From JAGLTZ01 sp964637695 (GTDB lineage Bacteria; Blakebacterota; Blakebacteria; Blakebacterales; Blakebacteraceae): a DNA stretch of 64,000 bases. A program made the position numbers and the translations under genes. The stretch is taken from the NCBI GenBank assembly GCA_964637695.1, contig CAZWVF010000003.1, positions 1 to 64,000 on the forward strand. The letters run 5' to 3'. Below are positions 50,020 to 58,343 of this stretch, piece after piece. Positions within the stretch are counted from its first letter, which is position 1. Each line of letters opens with the position of its first letter. Below the pieces are notes generated by a model. That model did no database searches and was not told where the DNA came from. It worked only from the letters and a program-made list of their open reading frames with translations.

Positions 50020-53000
50020 CTAACGTCCGGGAGGAATGGGGCGGGCAAGGGCCGCCATCGTGAACATCGAGGGATCGGGCTCCTGTGCAAAGGTGATCTC
50101 TGTCATCTCCATCAGTGTGCGTGAGTTCTTCACGTGGCTGACCATCTCGAACCTCATCGCAACAGTTCTGCCCTCGATTTCCTGAAAATCGCTTATATAA
50201 AGCGTCTTCAGGTGTTCACCTTCGTTGTAGTACTCGATCTGCCTGGTAAGTGCATCTTCCACTCCCGCCCATAAAATGATGTAGTCGTACGATGGTCCAT
50301 CGGGTGTGGGTGTGCATTTCAGCTTAACGCATTCCACTCCCTCCAGTCGTTCGTAGCCCATGATCTCAGCAGTGTAATCTTCAGAGAAGTCTCCCGACGC
50401 CATATCCTCGTAAGAGAAATCTGAACCCTGAGCGCTCTGGCGGCGGGTGTGTCCGGCGAAATGACGTGTGAGATCGCGCCTCTTCATGTAGTACCAGATA
50501 TCATCGCCGCCATTCAGCTGCAGGATCTTGTCTCCGGCCACACGCGCCGGTTCGACATAGGCCATCAGGCCCACGTCGCCTCCCTGGGCCGACCACGACC
50601 GGATCGTGAATGTGCGCTCGGCACCGGTAGAAGTTGTTATGGTCTGGCGTATTACACTATAGGAGTGATCGACTCGCTCGACATTTTCGATCCTCTCAAT
50701 CCACCCGGCACCGGTCTCCTGCGCCCGAGATATCGAAGGGAGCAGGATGAGCAGGGCAAGAGAGAGCATGGCGGCAGTCGAAACCGGACTTGCCTTGAAA
50801 TTACGTCCTCCGAGCAACTTCATGAGAGCCGGCAGGAATACCACGGTTGTAATGAAGCAGGTTCCGACACCGAGCATGAGGACGATCCCGAAACTCGCCA
50901 TGGCCACGTGAGGTATGAAACCGAGACTGCCGAATCCAATCATTGTCGTTAATGTAGTAAGCAGGATGGCCCGCCCGACGAATCGGAAGGAATTGTAAAC
51001 CCGGTCGGAGCCCGCGGATGTATCCTCCTGGAACCGGTGAATAGCGTGAACGCCATCGTCGATTCCTATTCCGAGGATGACAGGTATCGCCATGAAGTTC
51101 ATGAAGTTGTACTTCATGCCAATCAGATACATGATGCCCAGCATCATTACGGAGCCACCCAGAAGAGGCAGCAGTGACAGGAGTCCGACCGGTCCCCTGA
51201 AGGTGATCAGCAGGAGCACTACTATAACCGCAAAGGCGACGATCATGCCCTTGCGTCCATCCCGGCCCGATTCGGTCAGGTAATCGAGTGTGAGCTGAGC
51301 CGTGCCGCTGATACGGGGATCGACCTCCTCCATCTGTTCGCTGAACCTCTTCAGATTCGTCTGATGCCACAGATAATCACGGGCGGTTATATTGACCAGG
51401 AACTGTTCTGATCCGTCTCGCGGGAGCAGGCTCCTCTTAAGGACATCGGGCAGGTCATCAACACCGAACCGTTCGGTATTGCTCATCCGGATCAGGTTCT
51501 CCTTCATCCGGGCGTGCCAGCTGCTGCTGACAGCTGAGCTTATCTGCGGATCGATACCGGATTCCAGAAGTCGTACAAGCGTCGGCAGAACAGCATTATC
51601 ATCAATCGTATTCGTATCGCTGTCGTAGCCGGTCAACCGGTCAAGACTCCTTACAGCTCTGTCGAGACCACCGGTGAAGGCCAGATTGCTCATCAGGTCC
51701 AGATTATCTCCCAGCCTGCTGATCTCGGCAACCAGCTCTGCGTCGCTGGTGCCGGCCCGCCAGACGGGTGTTCTGGAACTCTCCGTCCGGGAGCGGAATG
51801 CATCCAGTCTGCCTGAATATTCTTCGAAACGGTCCTCTGTAGGCAGGAAATCGCTGATGGTCGACACCTCGCCGACCATTGACAGATTCTTGATACGTTT
51901 TTTCATTTCGCGGGCTTCTTCGATCGAATTGACGATCACCCAGCCTCCTTCGGTCATCGACCCATATCGCTCCGGAATTTCCCGCTGGAGCCGGACGTTT
52001 TCCAGCCCTCTCGGTTCCAGGTTCAACCAGTCGAGTTCGAACTCGTTCTTCAGACCGGTCCAGAGTGAAACTCCGATCACAACCAGAAAGAAAACCAGAA
52101 ACAGACCGGAATGACGCCAGCTGAGAGCTGCAATCTTTCCGATTACCGGAAAACCTTCACTCGCTCCAGGTACTGACGAGGTCTTACCTTTTCGTTCATG
52201 ACGACGACTGCGCAGCACGAGAAGCGGTGGCAGAGTCAGAAATACTGCCAATAGAGTCAGGAAGAGGCCGGCTCCGATAGTGAACCCCAGCTCGCTGATA
52301 CCTTTCGTCTCACCGACAATCAGGGCCAGGAATGCGGCGGCTGTGGTAAGCCCGCCGGCCAGCACTCCAACACCGGTTCCCGAGATTGTATAGATCAGAG
52401 ATTCGCGGATCGAGTGACCGCGGCTCCTCTCTTCGTAATACCGGGTGATCAGGTGAATTGCGAAGTCGATTCCAAGCCCCAGCAGTATTATCGCGAACAT
52501 GGCCGTGAAGAGGTTCAGTTCTCCATATACTATCTCGAGGGTGGCAGCGGTCCATGTTATCCCGATGATAAGAGGCAGAAGAGCAACCAGCGGCAGCACC
52601 CACCCGCCGAAATTCCTGGCCAGCAGAAGATAGATGAGAACGAGAGCGACCAGCATCAGCACCGCACTGCTGGTTGTCATGGCGTCCATCTCCTCCTTCT
52701 GAAGAGGCCCGTTTCCGGTGAGTCCTATCTCGACATCCGGAAACTGCGGCCGCAGCTCAGCCAGGAGTTCCTGAACCTGGACGGTCATTTCCATCAGGGG
52801 ATCGATCTCCAGGAGAGGATGGAGTGGAGTACAGAGGATGAGCATCATCCCGCGATCGAGGCTCAGAGCCCATGGATCCCCTGCGATCATTGCATCAGCC
52901 GCCTCTTCGACGGAGGCGTAGTCTTCACCTGCAAATCGCGCCGCAAGGATCTCCAGCGAGCGCTCCATGCCGTGCATCGACTGAGCTATCTCCACCTCAT

Positions 53001-53487
53001 CGTTACGCAGGTTCTCTTCACTGTCGGTATACTCCCGCTCGAAACTGTCATTGATACCACGCAGGATACCGACCAGAGAGGGATCGGAGAGCTGGTCGAT
53101 TGTGCGGTCCAGGTCCTTCTCCTCAACCAGCATCAATCCATGATCGATAAAGTAATCGAGAGGTATGGTGCCCTGGACGTTATAGAGGAGATCGAGAGCT
53201 TCCAGGCGCGGGATTATCACCTGGGCAGCCTCTACCATCCTGTCCCTCTCACCTTCCAGCACTACCACCGTGTTCGCCTCACCAAAGCGTTCAGTTACTT
53301 CCAGGTATGATTGGACAGCCGGTGAATGCGCAGGAAGCATATCGACAACATTTGTCTTCATCTCGAGTCCCCGGGAGATGAATGCTGCGATAATGGTGAT
53401 CACGATCACAGTGATCAGTATTCGCCAGGGGTGGTCGTCACTGATCCCTGCCAGCAGACCGCCGATGTTTTTCAATATCTTTCTCAT
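50020..53487 (-). CDS. RND/MMPL lipid exporter fused to a LolA-like domain
   Basis: A 1155-residue protein. Residues 1-905 form an RND superfamily exporter of the MMPL/HpnN kind: two repeats, each a helix, a periplasmic loop and a five-helix block. The first block has LLGLGIDFAIHLITRY and the second LGIGIDDGVHAIHRF, each with a conserved Asp. Residues 907-1155 form a LolA-like lipoprotein-sorting domain beginning with its own signal-like segment (MLSLALLILLPSISRAQ), then DIWYYMKRRDL, GYERLEGVECVKLKC and LYISDFQEIEGRTVAMRFEM. These are usually separate neighbouring genes. The start overlaps the tetR stop (ATGA). The likely cargo is a lipid or hydrophobic compound. Confidence 0.88.
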   Translation of the reverse strand: MRKILKNIGGLLAGISDDHPWRILITVIVITIIAAFISRGLEMKTNVVDMLPAHSPAVQSYLEVTERFGEANTVVVLEGERDRMVEAAQVIIPRLEALDLLYNVQGTIPLDYFIDHGLMLVEEKDLDRTIDQLSDPSLVGILRGINDSFEREYTDSEENLRNDEVEIAQSMHGMERSLEILAARFAGEDYASVEEAADAMIAGDPWALSLDRGMMLILCTPLHPLLEIDPLMEMTVQVQELLAELRPQFPDVEIGLTGNGPLQKEEMDAMTTSSAVLMLVALVLIYLLLARNFGGWVLPLVALLPLIIGITWTAATLEIVYGELNLFTAMFAIILLGLGIDFAIHLITRYYEERSRGHSIRESLIYTISGTGVGVLAGGLTTAAAFLALIVGETKGISELGFTIGAGLFLTLLAVFLTLPPLLVLRSRRHERKGKTSSVPGASEGFPVIGKIAALSWRHSGLFLVFFLVVIGVSLWTGLKNEFELDWLNLEPRGLENVRLQREIPERYGSMTEGGWVIVNSIEEAREMKKRIKNLSMVGEVSTISDFLPTEDRFEEYSGRLDAFRSRTESSRTPVWRAGTSDAELVAEISRLGDNLDLMSNLAFTGGLDRAVRSLDRLTGYDSDTNTIDDNAVLPTLVRLLESGIDPQISSAVSSSWHARMKENLIRMSNTERFGVDDLPDVLKRSLLPRDGSEQFLVNITARDYLWHQTNLKRFSEQMEEVDPRISGTAQLTLDYLTESGRDGRKGMIVAFAVIVVLLLITFRGPVGLLSLLPLLGGSVMMLGIMYLIGMKYNFMNFMAIPVILGIGIDDGVHAIHRFQEDTSAGSDRVYNSFRFVGRAILLTTLTTMIGFGSLGFIPHVAMASFGIVLMLGVGTCFITTVVFLPALMKLLGGRNFKASPVSTAAMLSLALLILLPSISRAQETGAGWIERIENVERVDHSYSVIRQTITTSTGAERTFTIRSWSAQGGDVGLMAYVEPARVAGDKILQLNGGDDIWYYMKRRDLTRHFAGHTRRQSAQGSDFSYEDMASGDFSEDYTAEIMGYERLEGVECVKLKCTPTPDGPSYDYIILWAGVEDALTRQIEYYNEGEHLKTLYISDFQEIEGRTVAMRFEMVSHVKNSRTLMEMTEITFAQEPDPSMFTMAALARPIPPGR

Positions 53488-54146
53488 GATCCCAGCCCTC
53501 CTTTGTCTTCCTCGTCTGCCTGCTTTTCTCTCTTTTCCAGAGCCTTCTTCAGGAAGTCGACAAAGGTCAGTGTGAAGCGTTCTCTTTCCGGTTTGTCCAT
53601 CTCCTGCCAGTGTGCCCCCAGCCAGCGGTCGTGAACGCTGTCGAGGGCCATCAGCAGTTCCATCTCAAGTTCTTCGGGCAGATCTGTGCGCATTGCACCT
53701 GTCTCACGACCGTACCGGATCAGTCCCCTGACCCACTCCATTGCTTCGGTGAAAACCATACCCAGGTGCCCCGACTTGCGCATCTCTTCGGGCAGTTCCC
53801 AAACCGAGCGCCCGAAACCGAGCATCCAGGGATGGATCTCCAGATCTACAAAGGGGTGGAGGTAAAGTTCTTCGATCTTCTCCCAGAAAGTTGCTGTGTT
53901 GAAGGCCGAGAGAGCGAATTGGGGTACGTCGATGAACTGCAGCCAGTAGTGCCTGACTACCGTTGCGATAAGATCTTCCTTATCCTCGAAGTAGTAGTAG
54001 GCGGTTCCCTTGCTGATGCCGGCCCGCTCCAGGATCCTGTTCATGGAGGTTTTCTCATAGCCGTTGGCCGCGAATTCTTGTGCGGCAGCCTCCAGAATCA
54101 GTTTCTTCTTGTCTTTGGGCATCTTTTCGAATCGTGGCAGAGGCAT
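53484..54146 (-). CDS. TetR-family regulator of the RND operon
   Basis: A 220-residue regulator with an N-terminal HTH (KTSMNRILERAGISKGTAYYYF) and a helical C-terminal domain. I place the start at ATG 54146 because GAGGAG lies about eight bases upstream. An upstream in-frame start at 54236 would put the candidate operator inside the coding region. It is the first gene of a tetR-RND/LolA-barrel operon, with a 4-base overlap to the exporter gene, and so probably represses its own operon until a lipid or toxic ligand binds. Confidence 0.88.
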   Translation of the reverse strand: MPLPRFEKMPKDKKKLILEAAAQEFAANGYEKTSMNRILERAGISKGTAYYYFEDKEDLIATVVRHYWLQFIDVPQFALSAFNTATFWEKIEELYLHPFVDLEIHPWMLGFGRSVWELPEEMRKSGHLGMVFTEAMEWVRGLIRYGRETGAMRTDLPEELEMELLMALDSVHDRWLGAHWQEMDKPERERFTLTFVDFLKKALEKREKQADEEDKGGLGS

Positions 54147-54201
54147 CTGAACGCTCCTCGTTTTTTCTTGCCTGTGCTCGTTTTTCCGTAGACCTGTCGG
54201 T

Positions 54202-54220
54202 GTATACGAACTGGTTATAC
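54202..54220. promoter_or_regulatory. Candidate operator upstream of tetR-RND operon
   Basis: GTATA at 54202-54206 and TATAC at 54216-54220 form an inverted repeat around nine bases (CGAACTGGT). It lies about 56 bases before the chosen tetR start, in the gap shared with the divergent pyrE operon. The short arms make this tentative. Confidence 0.3.
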
Positions 54221-54348
54221 TTAATGTTTCGACCACATGGTTTATAATTATAATTCTGCTTCAGTCAAGATCAAAGAAGATTGCATCGGAGCTGTACAGG
54301 CAGTTCATAAATGATAATCCGTAGAATAACCGCTATCGGGAGAATATC

Positions 54349-54376
54349 TTGACATCGTCAACCGGTGGCATAAGAT
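54349..54376 (+). promoter_or_regulatory. Candidate promoter of pyrE-pyrF-pyrDK operon
   Basis: A perfect TTGACA at 54349-54354 and TAAGAT at 54371-54376 are separated by 16 bases and lie about 40 bases before the pyrE reading frame. TTGAC-ATC-GTCAA at 54349-54361 is also a perfect 5-bp inverted repeat overlapping the -35 element, so it could be an operator. Confidence 0.45.
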
Positions 54377-54415
54377 ACCCATCGATCATACTTATCAAGC
54401 CGGAAGGAACATGCC

Positions 54416-55090
54416 ATAGAAGACCTGGGCAGGAAGATCGCTGAGAAGGGATTGAGCATAGGTGCAATAATGCTCAATCCCGATAATCCCTTCCAGTGGG
54501 CATCCGGTTACCGCATGCCCGTATATAACGACAACCGGATGTTCCTCTTCTTTCCTGAAATCAGGGAGACAATCGCCACCGGCCTTTCGTATATCATTGA
54601 GACAGAAGCGATATCCTTCGATGTGGTTGCCGGCACAGCCACTGCAGGGATCCCTCACGGTACTACTCTGGCCGACATGCTGCGTCTGCCTTACATCTAT
54701 ATCAGGGATAAACCGAAGTCACACGGGTTGAGAAACAGGATCGAAGGGATTGACGCCGAATCAGATCTGGGTGGCAGGGAAGTGATCGTCATCGAGGACC
54801 TCATTTCAACGGGCGGAAGTTCGGCTGCTGCTGTTGAAGCCGTGCGCGAGGCGAACGGATCGTGCAACTGGTGCCTGGCTATTTTCAGCTATGGGCTCGA
54901 CAGGGCAGAGGAACACTTTTCGGCTCTCCAGCCCCCCTGTCAGGTGAGGTCTCTGCTGACCTTCGATACCCTGCTCGATGTGGCTTCCTCGGGCGGATAT
55001 CTCACGGATGAGCAGATCTCAATGCTGGCAGAATGGCGGGCAGATCCATTCAACTGGGGAGAGAAGCACGGCTTCCCCCGGGTAGATTAA
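54416..55090 (+). CDS. pyrE: Orotate phosphoribosyltransferase
   Basis: PyrE joins orotate to PRPP to give orotidine monophosphate. The family N-terminus is visible (IAEKGLSIGAIMLNPDNPFQWASGYRMPVYNDNR), and the PRPP loop is REVIVIEDLISTGGSS near residue 120. The start is odd. The conserved helix reads in frame from 54419 onward, but no ATG, GTG or TTG precedes it. TTG at 54452 would cut the helix. ATA at 54416 sits eight bases after GGAAGG, while the ATG at 54411 is in another frame and meets TAG after two codons. I therefore place the start at 54416 as a probable AUA codon. It is followed after 14 bases by pyrF. Confidence 0.88.
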   Translation: MEDLGRKIAEKGLSIGAIMLNPDNPFQWASGYRMPVYNDNRMFLFFPEIRETIATGLSYIIETEAISFDVVAGTATAGIPHGTTLADMLRLPYIYIRDKPKSHGLRNRIEGIDAESDLGGREVIVIEDLISTGGSSAAAVEAVREANGSCNWCLAIFSYGLDRAEEHFSALQPPCQVRSLLTFDTLLDVASSGGYLTDEQISMLAEWRADPFNWGEKHGFPRVD

Positions 55091-55104
55091 AGAGAATCCA
55101 GGCT

Positions 55105-55857
55105 ATGACAGACCTTTCAGCAAAGGAACAGAAGGCCAGGGAGATAGTCTGCCTGCCTCTCGATGGACTCCATTCAATTGATGCTGTCAGGGATCGGGTG
55201 GAAGAACTCAGTCCATTCGTGGGGTTCTTCAAGGTGGGCAAGGAGACCTTCACCCGGTTCGGACCGGATATCGTCAATATCGTGAAAGGGCATGGGGCCG
55301 GAGTATTCCTCGATCTCAAATACCACGATATCCCCAGCACCGTTAAGGGGGCTGCCCGGGCCGCCGCCGAGCTCGGTGTTTCTATGTTCAATGTTCACGC
55401 CATCGGTGGATTGACGATGATGAAGGCGGCGATGGAGGGTATCGATGAGGCGGATATAACCGGCGGTGGAAGGCCGAAGATTGTGGCCGTAACCGTACTT
55501 ACAAGCATCGACCAGGAGATCCTCAATCTGGAGTGCGGGATACTGGGCAGTGTCGAGGATCTGGTTTACCGACTGTCTGAACTGACCGCTCAGGCCGGTC
55601 TGGACGGGATCGTCTGTTCCGCCGTGGACCTTCCGGTTCTGAAGGATTCCATGCCATCCGGATTCATGTTTGTAACTCCGGGTATCAAGGGGACCACAAC
55701 AGCCGCCGGCGAGGATCAGAAGAGGGTGCTGACGCCGGGCGCCGCAGTACAGGCGGGTTCCACAATGCTGGTGGTCGGAAGGGCTATTACCGGTGCGGAT
55801 GACAGAACAGCTGCGGCCCGCGAGGTGCTGGACGATATCGTGAGAGTGCTGGAGTGA
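55105..55857 (+). CDS. pyrF: Orotidine 5'-phosphate decarboxylase
   Basis: A 250-residue class I OMP decarboxylase that makes UMP. The catalytic charge network is seen in FLDLKYHDIPST (Asp-Lys-Asp), preceded by FFKVGKETFTRFG; FVTPGIKG is the phosphate-binding region, and TMLVVGRAIT lies near the C-terminus. Start ATG 55105 lies 14 bases after pyrE, and the gene is followed by pyrDK after 10 bases, forming one pyrimidine operon. Confidence 0.92.
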   Translation: MTDLSAKEQKAREIVCLPLDGLHSIDAVRDRVEELSPFVGFFKVGKETFTRFGPDIVNIVKGHGAGVFLDLKYHDIPSTVKGAARAAAELGVSMFNVHAIGGLTMMKAAMEGIDEADITGGGRPKIVAVTVLTSIDQEILNLECGILGSVEDLVYRLSELTAQAGLDGIVCSAVDLPVLKDSMPSGFMFVTPGIKGTTTAAGEDQKRVLTPGAAVQAGSTMLVVGRAITGADDRTAAAREVLDDIVRVLE

Positions 55858-55867
55858 ACGGGTCTCC

Positions 55868-57538
55868 ATGATCGAATTCCTGGGCAAGAAGGTGCGGGGC
55901 CGCTTCGGACTGCCTTCAGGTGTAATCGCGACCAACAGCGATACCGCCGGATGGATGATCCGGAATATCCCGCAGATCGGATTCTTCAACGGCAAGAGTA
56001 CAACTATCGAGCCTCGCCAGGGCTATGACGAAGACATCCTGACCCAGCCGGCACCAGATTCTTTATGGAACGCGGTCGGTTATGCCAACCCGGGTCTCGA
56101 AGCGATGGTGGAGGCTTTCAGGGAGTTGAAAGAGGCATTCCCACCCGATGTTTTCCTGATGCCTCAGATCGGCGAAAGCAGTGCTGAAAGTTTCGAACAC
56201 TGTGTGACCGAGTTCGACAGAGCAGGGGATGCAGTTGACGGGATAGAGATCAACCTTTCCTGCCCCCATGTCGAGAAGGGGGGCATCCTGATCGGGTCTA
56301 ATCCCGAAAGTGTTCACAGCATAGTGTCGGCATCCCGGCGGGCGACCGGAAAGCCTCTGATTGTGAAGTTGAATGCGGGCGTTCACAGGCTGGAGGAGGT
56401 CGCCCTGGCTGCTGTTGATGCCGGTGCGAACGCTCTATCTGCCATCAATTCACTGGGTGGGCCGAACCCGGAGCTGAGCAACCAGTTCGGCGGTCTCTCC
56501 GGAGCGCAGGTTTTCCCTGCAACCCTGGAGACGATCCGGAAGATCAGGGGTGTTGTGGATCTGCCCTTCCTGGTGATGGGCGGGATCAGGGGCGCAGCCG
56601 ACATCAGGCGTCTCGATGAGATCGACAGTTCTTTTCTCTACGCGATCGGTTCAACTCTGGGCGGTCTCGACTCCGAACAGATAAGGCAGTACTTCCACCA
56701 GCTCGAGATCGATCTTGCAGAAGGGACCGATCTGGCATCTGAAATGACGATGTCAGAGATGATGATGGATTACCGTCCCTTTGTGATCTCGGAGACCGTC
56801 GAATACAGTCCAACACTCAGACTGATCAGGTTCCATCAGAACCTGGATGCCGAAGTCGGTCAGTTCGTCTTCCTGAAGCTGGGGAGGGGGCTCTCCAAAC
56901 CATTCTCGGTTGCAAGGGATCGAGACTGTCTGGAACTGGTGGTGCGGAAGGTCGGGAAGATGACGGCCAAATCGTTCGATCTCAAACCGAATGATGTGGT
57001 TCGGATCAACGGTCCATTCGGTAAACCGTTCCAACTCCCCGCCGATCGGCTGGTCATATTCGTAGGTGCCGGAGTCGGTATAGCACCGATCCTGCATGCA
57101 GCCGAGCATCATGACGGCCCCTGCCGCTTCGTCATAGGGGCGGTGACGGCGGACGAGCTGGTCTACCTGGATGATTTCAGGGAAATGGGCGAGGTGGCAT
57201 ATTCGACCGATGACGGAAGCGCCGGCTTCCACGGATTGGTTACCGAACTTCTGGATGAAGTGCTCGCTTCAGAAAGACCGGAGAATCCCTGTTTCTATAC
57301 ATGCGGTCCCGAGACAGCCATCAGGGGGGTGGATGAGATCGCCCGCAGGTATGCACCCCCCGAAGATATCTATCATCTGGTCGAGCGGATGACCAGCTGC
57401 GGCATCGGAATCTGCGGCAAGTGCTCCATCCCTTCGGGGGAGCGGGCGTGTGTGGACGGACCGGTCTTTACAGCAACCGAGTTCACACCCGGGGACTATA
57501 TGAGGGATAAGAGTGGAGCGAAGATCCCTGCCCACTGA
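55868..57538 (+). CDS. pyrDK: Fused dihydroorotate dehydrogenase (class 1B) and PyrK electron transfer subunit
   Basis: A 556-residue fusion. Residues 1-290 are PyrD of class 1B with the catalytic Cys in IEINLSCPHVEKGG (near 128), NSLGGPN, and MGGIRGAADIRR for FMN. Residues 300-556 are PyrK: FAD site RGLSKPFSVA, NAD-site GAGVGIAPI, and [2Fe-2S] cysteines in MTSCGIGICGKCSIP with a fourth at RACVDGP. In most class 1B organisms the two are separate proteins forming a heterotetramer that transfers electrons to NAD+. Fusion fixes their ratio. Use of an NAD-linked rather than quinone-linked enzyme fits anaerobic growth. Confidence 0.92.
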   Translation: MIEFLGKKVRGRFGLPSGVIATNSDTAGWMIRNIPQIGFFNGKSTTIEPRQGYDEDILTQPAPDSLWNAVGYANPGLEAMVEAFRELKEAFPPDVFLMPQIGESSAESFEHCVTEFDRAGDAVDGIEINLSCPHVEKGGILIGSNPESVHSIVSASRRATGKPLIVKLNAGVHRLEEVALAAVDAGANALSAINSLGGPNPELSNQFGGLSGAQVFPATLETIRKIRGVVDLPFLVMGGIRGAADIRRLDEIDSSFLYAIGSTLGGLDSEQIRQYFHQLEIDLAEGTDLASEMTMSEMMMDYRPFVISETVEYSPTLRLIRFHQNLDAEVGQFVFLKLGRGLSKPFSVARDRDCLELVVRKVGKMTAKSFDLKPNDVVRINGPFGKPFQLPADRLVIFVGAGVGIAPILHAAEHHDGPCRFVIGAVTADELVYLDDFREMGEVAYSTDDGSAGFHGLVTELLDEVLASERPENPCFYTCGPETAIRGVDEIARRYAPPEDIYHLVERMTSCGIGICGKCSIPSGERACVDGPVFTATEFTPGDYMRDKSGAKIPAH

Positions 57539-57623
57539 AGCCTCATATTAGTTTCTGTTGCCTTCCATGGCTACAGGGCTACCTTTGCGTAACTGTCAGA
57601 TTCTCAATTCTCAGGAAATTTGT

Positions 57624-58301
57624 GTGAAACAGTCAGATAAAAAGGTCAGTGAAAGCAGTTCCAAAGAGGAAACCGCCCATCCTCCAAATCGCCTTCTTGA
57701 AGGGGGAAAATTCGTACTGTGGGTTGTCGTCATCACAATGGTGCTCAGAGTTTCCGTTGCAGAGGCCTACCGTGTTGAAATGTCATCGATGGAGAATACG
57801 CTTCTTCCCGGCGATACGATTCTTGGAAATAAGTTCCTGTATGGCGCCAGATTGCCCCTTATCGGCCTGCGTCTTCCGCCCATCCGAAACCCACGGCCCG
57901 GAGACATTATCGTTCTGCAACACCCCGTAGAGATCGGTCAGAGATTAATCAAAAGGGTGATAGCAGTAGAGGGGCAGGTGATCGAGATCCGCGACAAACA
58001 GCTCTATGTGGACAACCAGCCGGTCCCGCTGCCAGACAGGGGCAAGTTCGTGGACAGCAGGGTTCTGCCCAGGGGAGTCTCGAATCGAGACAACTTCGGG
58101 CCGCTTACCGTACCTGATAAGAGTCTATTTGTGATGGGTGACAACAGGGACATTTCACTCGACAGCAGGGGGTGGGGATTTGTGGGTCGTGACAAAGTGC
58201 TCGGTCTGGCTATAATCATTCTCTACTCGTGGGACCACGATCCAACAGAGCCTTTCTGGGAAAGGATACGCTGGAGCCGCTTTGGTCACATTCCAAATTA
58301 A
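57624..58301 (+). CDS. lepB: Signal peptidase I
   Basis: A 225-residue inner-membrane protease with one N-terminal membrane helix (KFVLWVVVITMVLRVSVAEAY). It has the catalytic Ser in EMSSMENTL, catalytic Lys in QRLIKRVIAVEG, and the box GDNRDISLDSRGWGFV. It removes signal peptides from exported proteins, of which this window has many. I chose GTG 57624 because AGGA lies seven bases upstream; in-frame starts at 57558 and 57567 are less well supported. Confidence 0.92.
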   Translation: MKQSDKKVSESSSKEETAHPPNRLLEGGKFVLWVVVITMVLRVSVAEAYRVEMSSMENTLLPGDTILGNKFLYGARLPLIGLRLPPIRNPRPGDIIVLQHPVEIGQRLIKRVIAVEGQVIEIRDKQLYVDNQPVPLPDRGKFVDSRVLPRGVSNRDNFGPLTVPDKSLFVMGDNRDISLDSRGWGFVGRDKVLGLAIIILYSWDHDPTEPFWERIRWSRFGHIPN

Positions 58302-58343
58302 CCGCTTTGCAGCAACCGCTTTCTTCATGGGAGGAGTGATACG

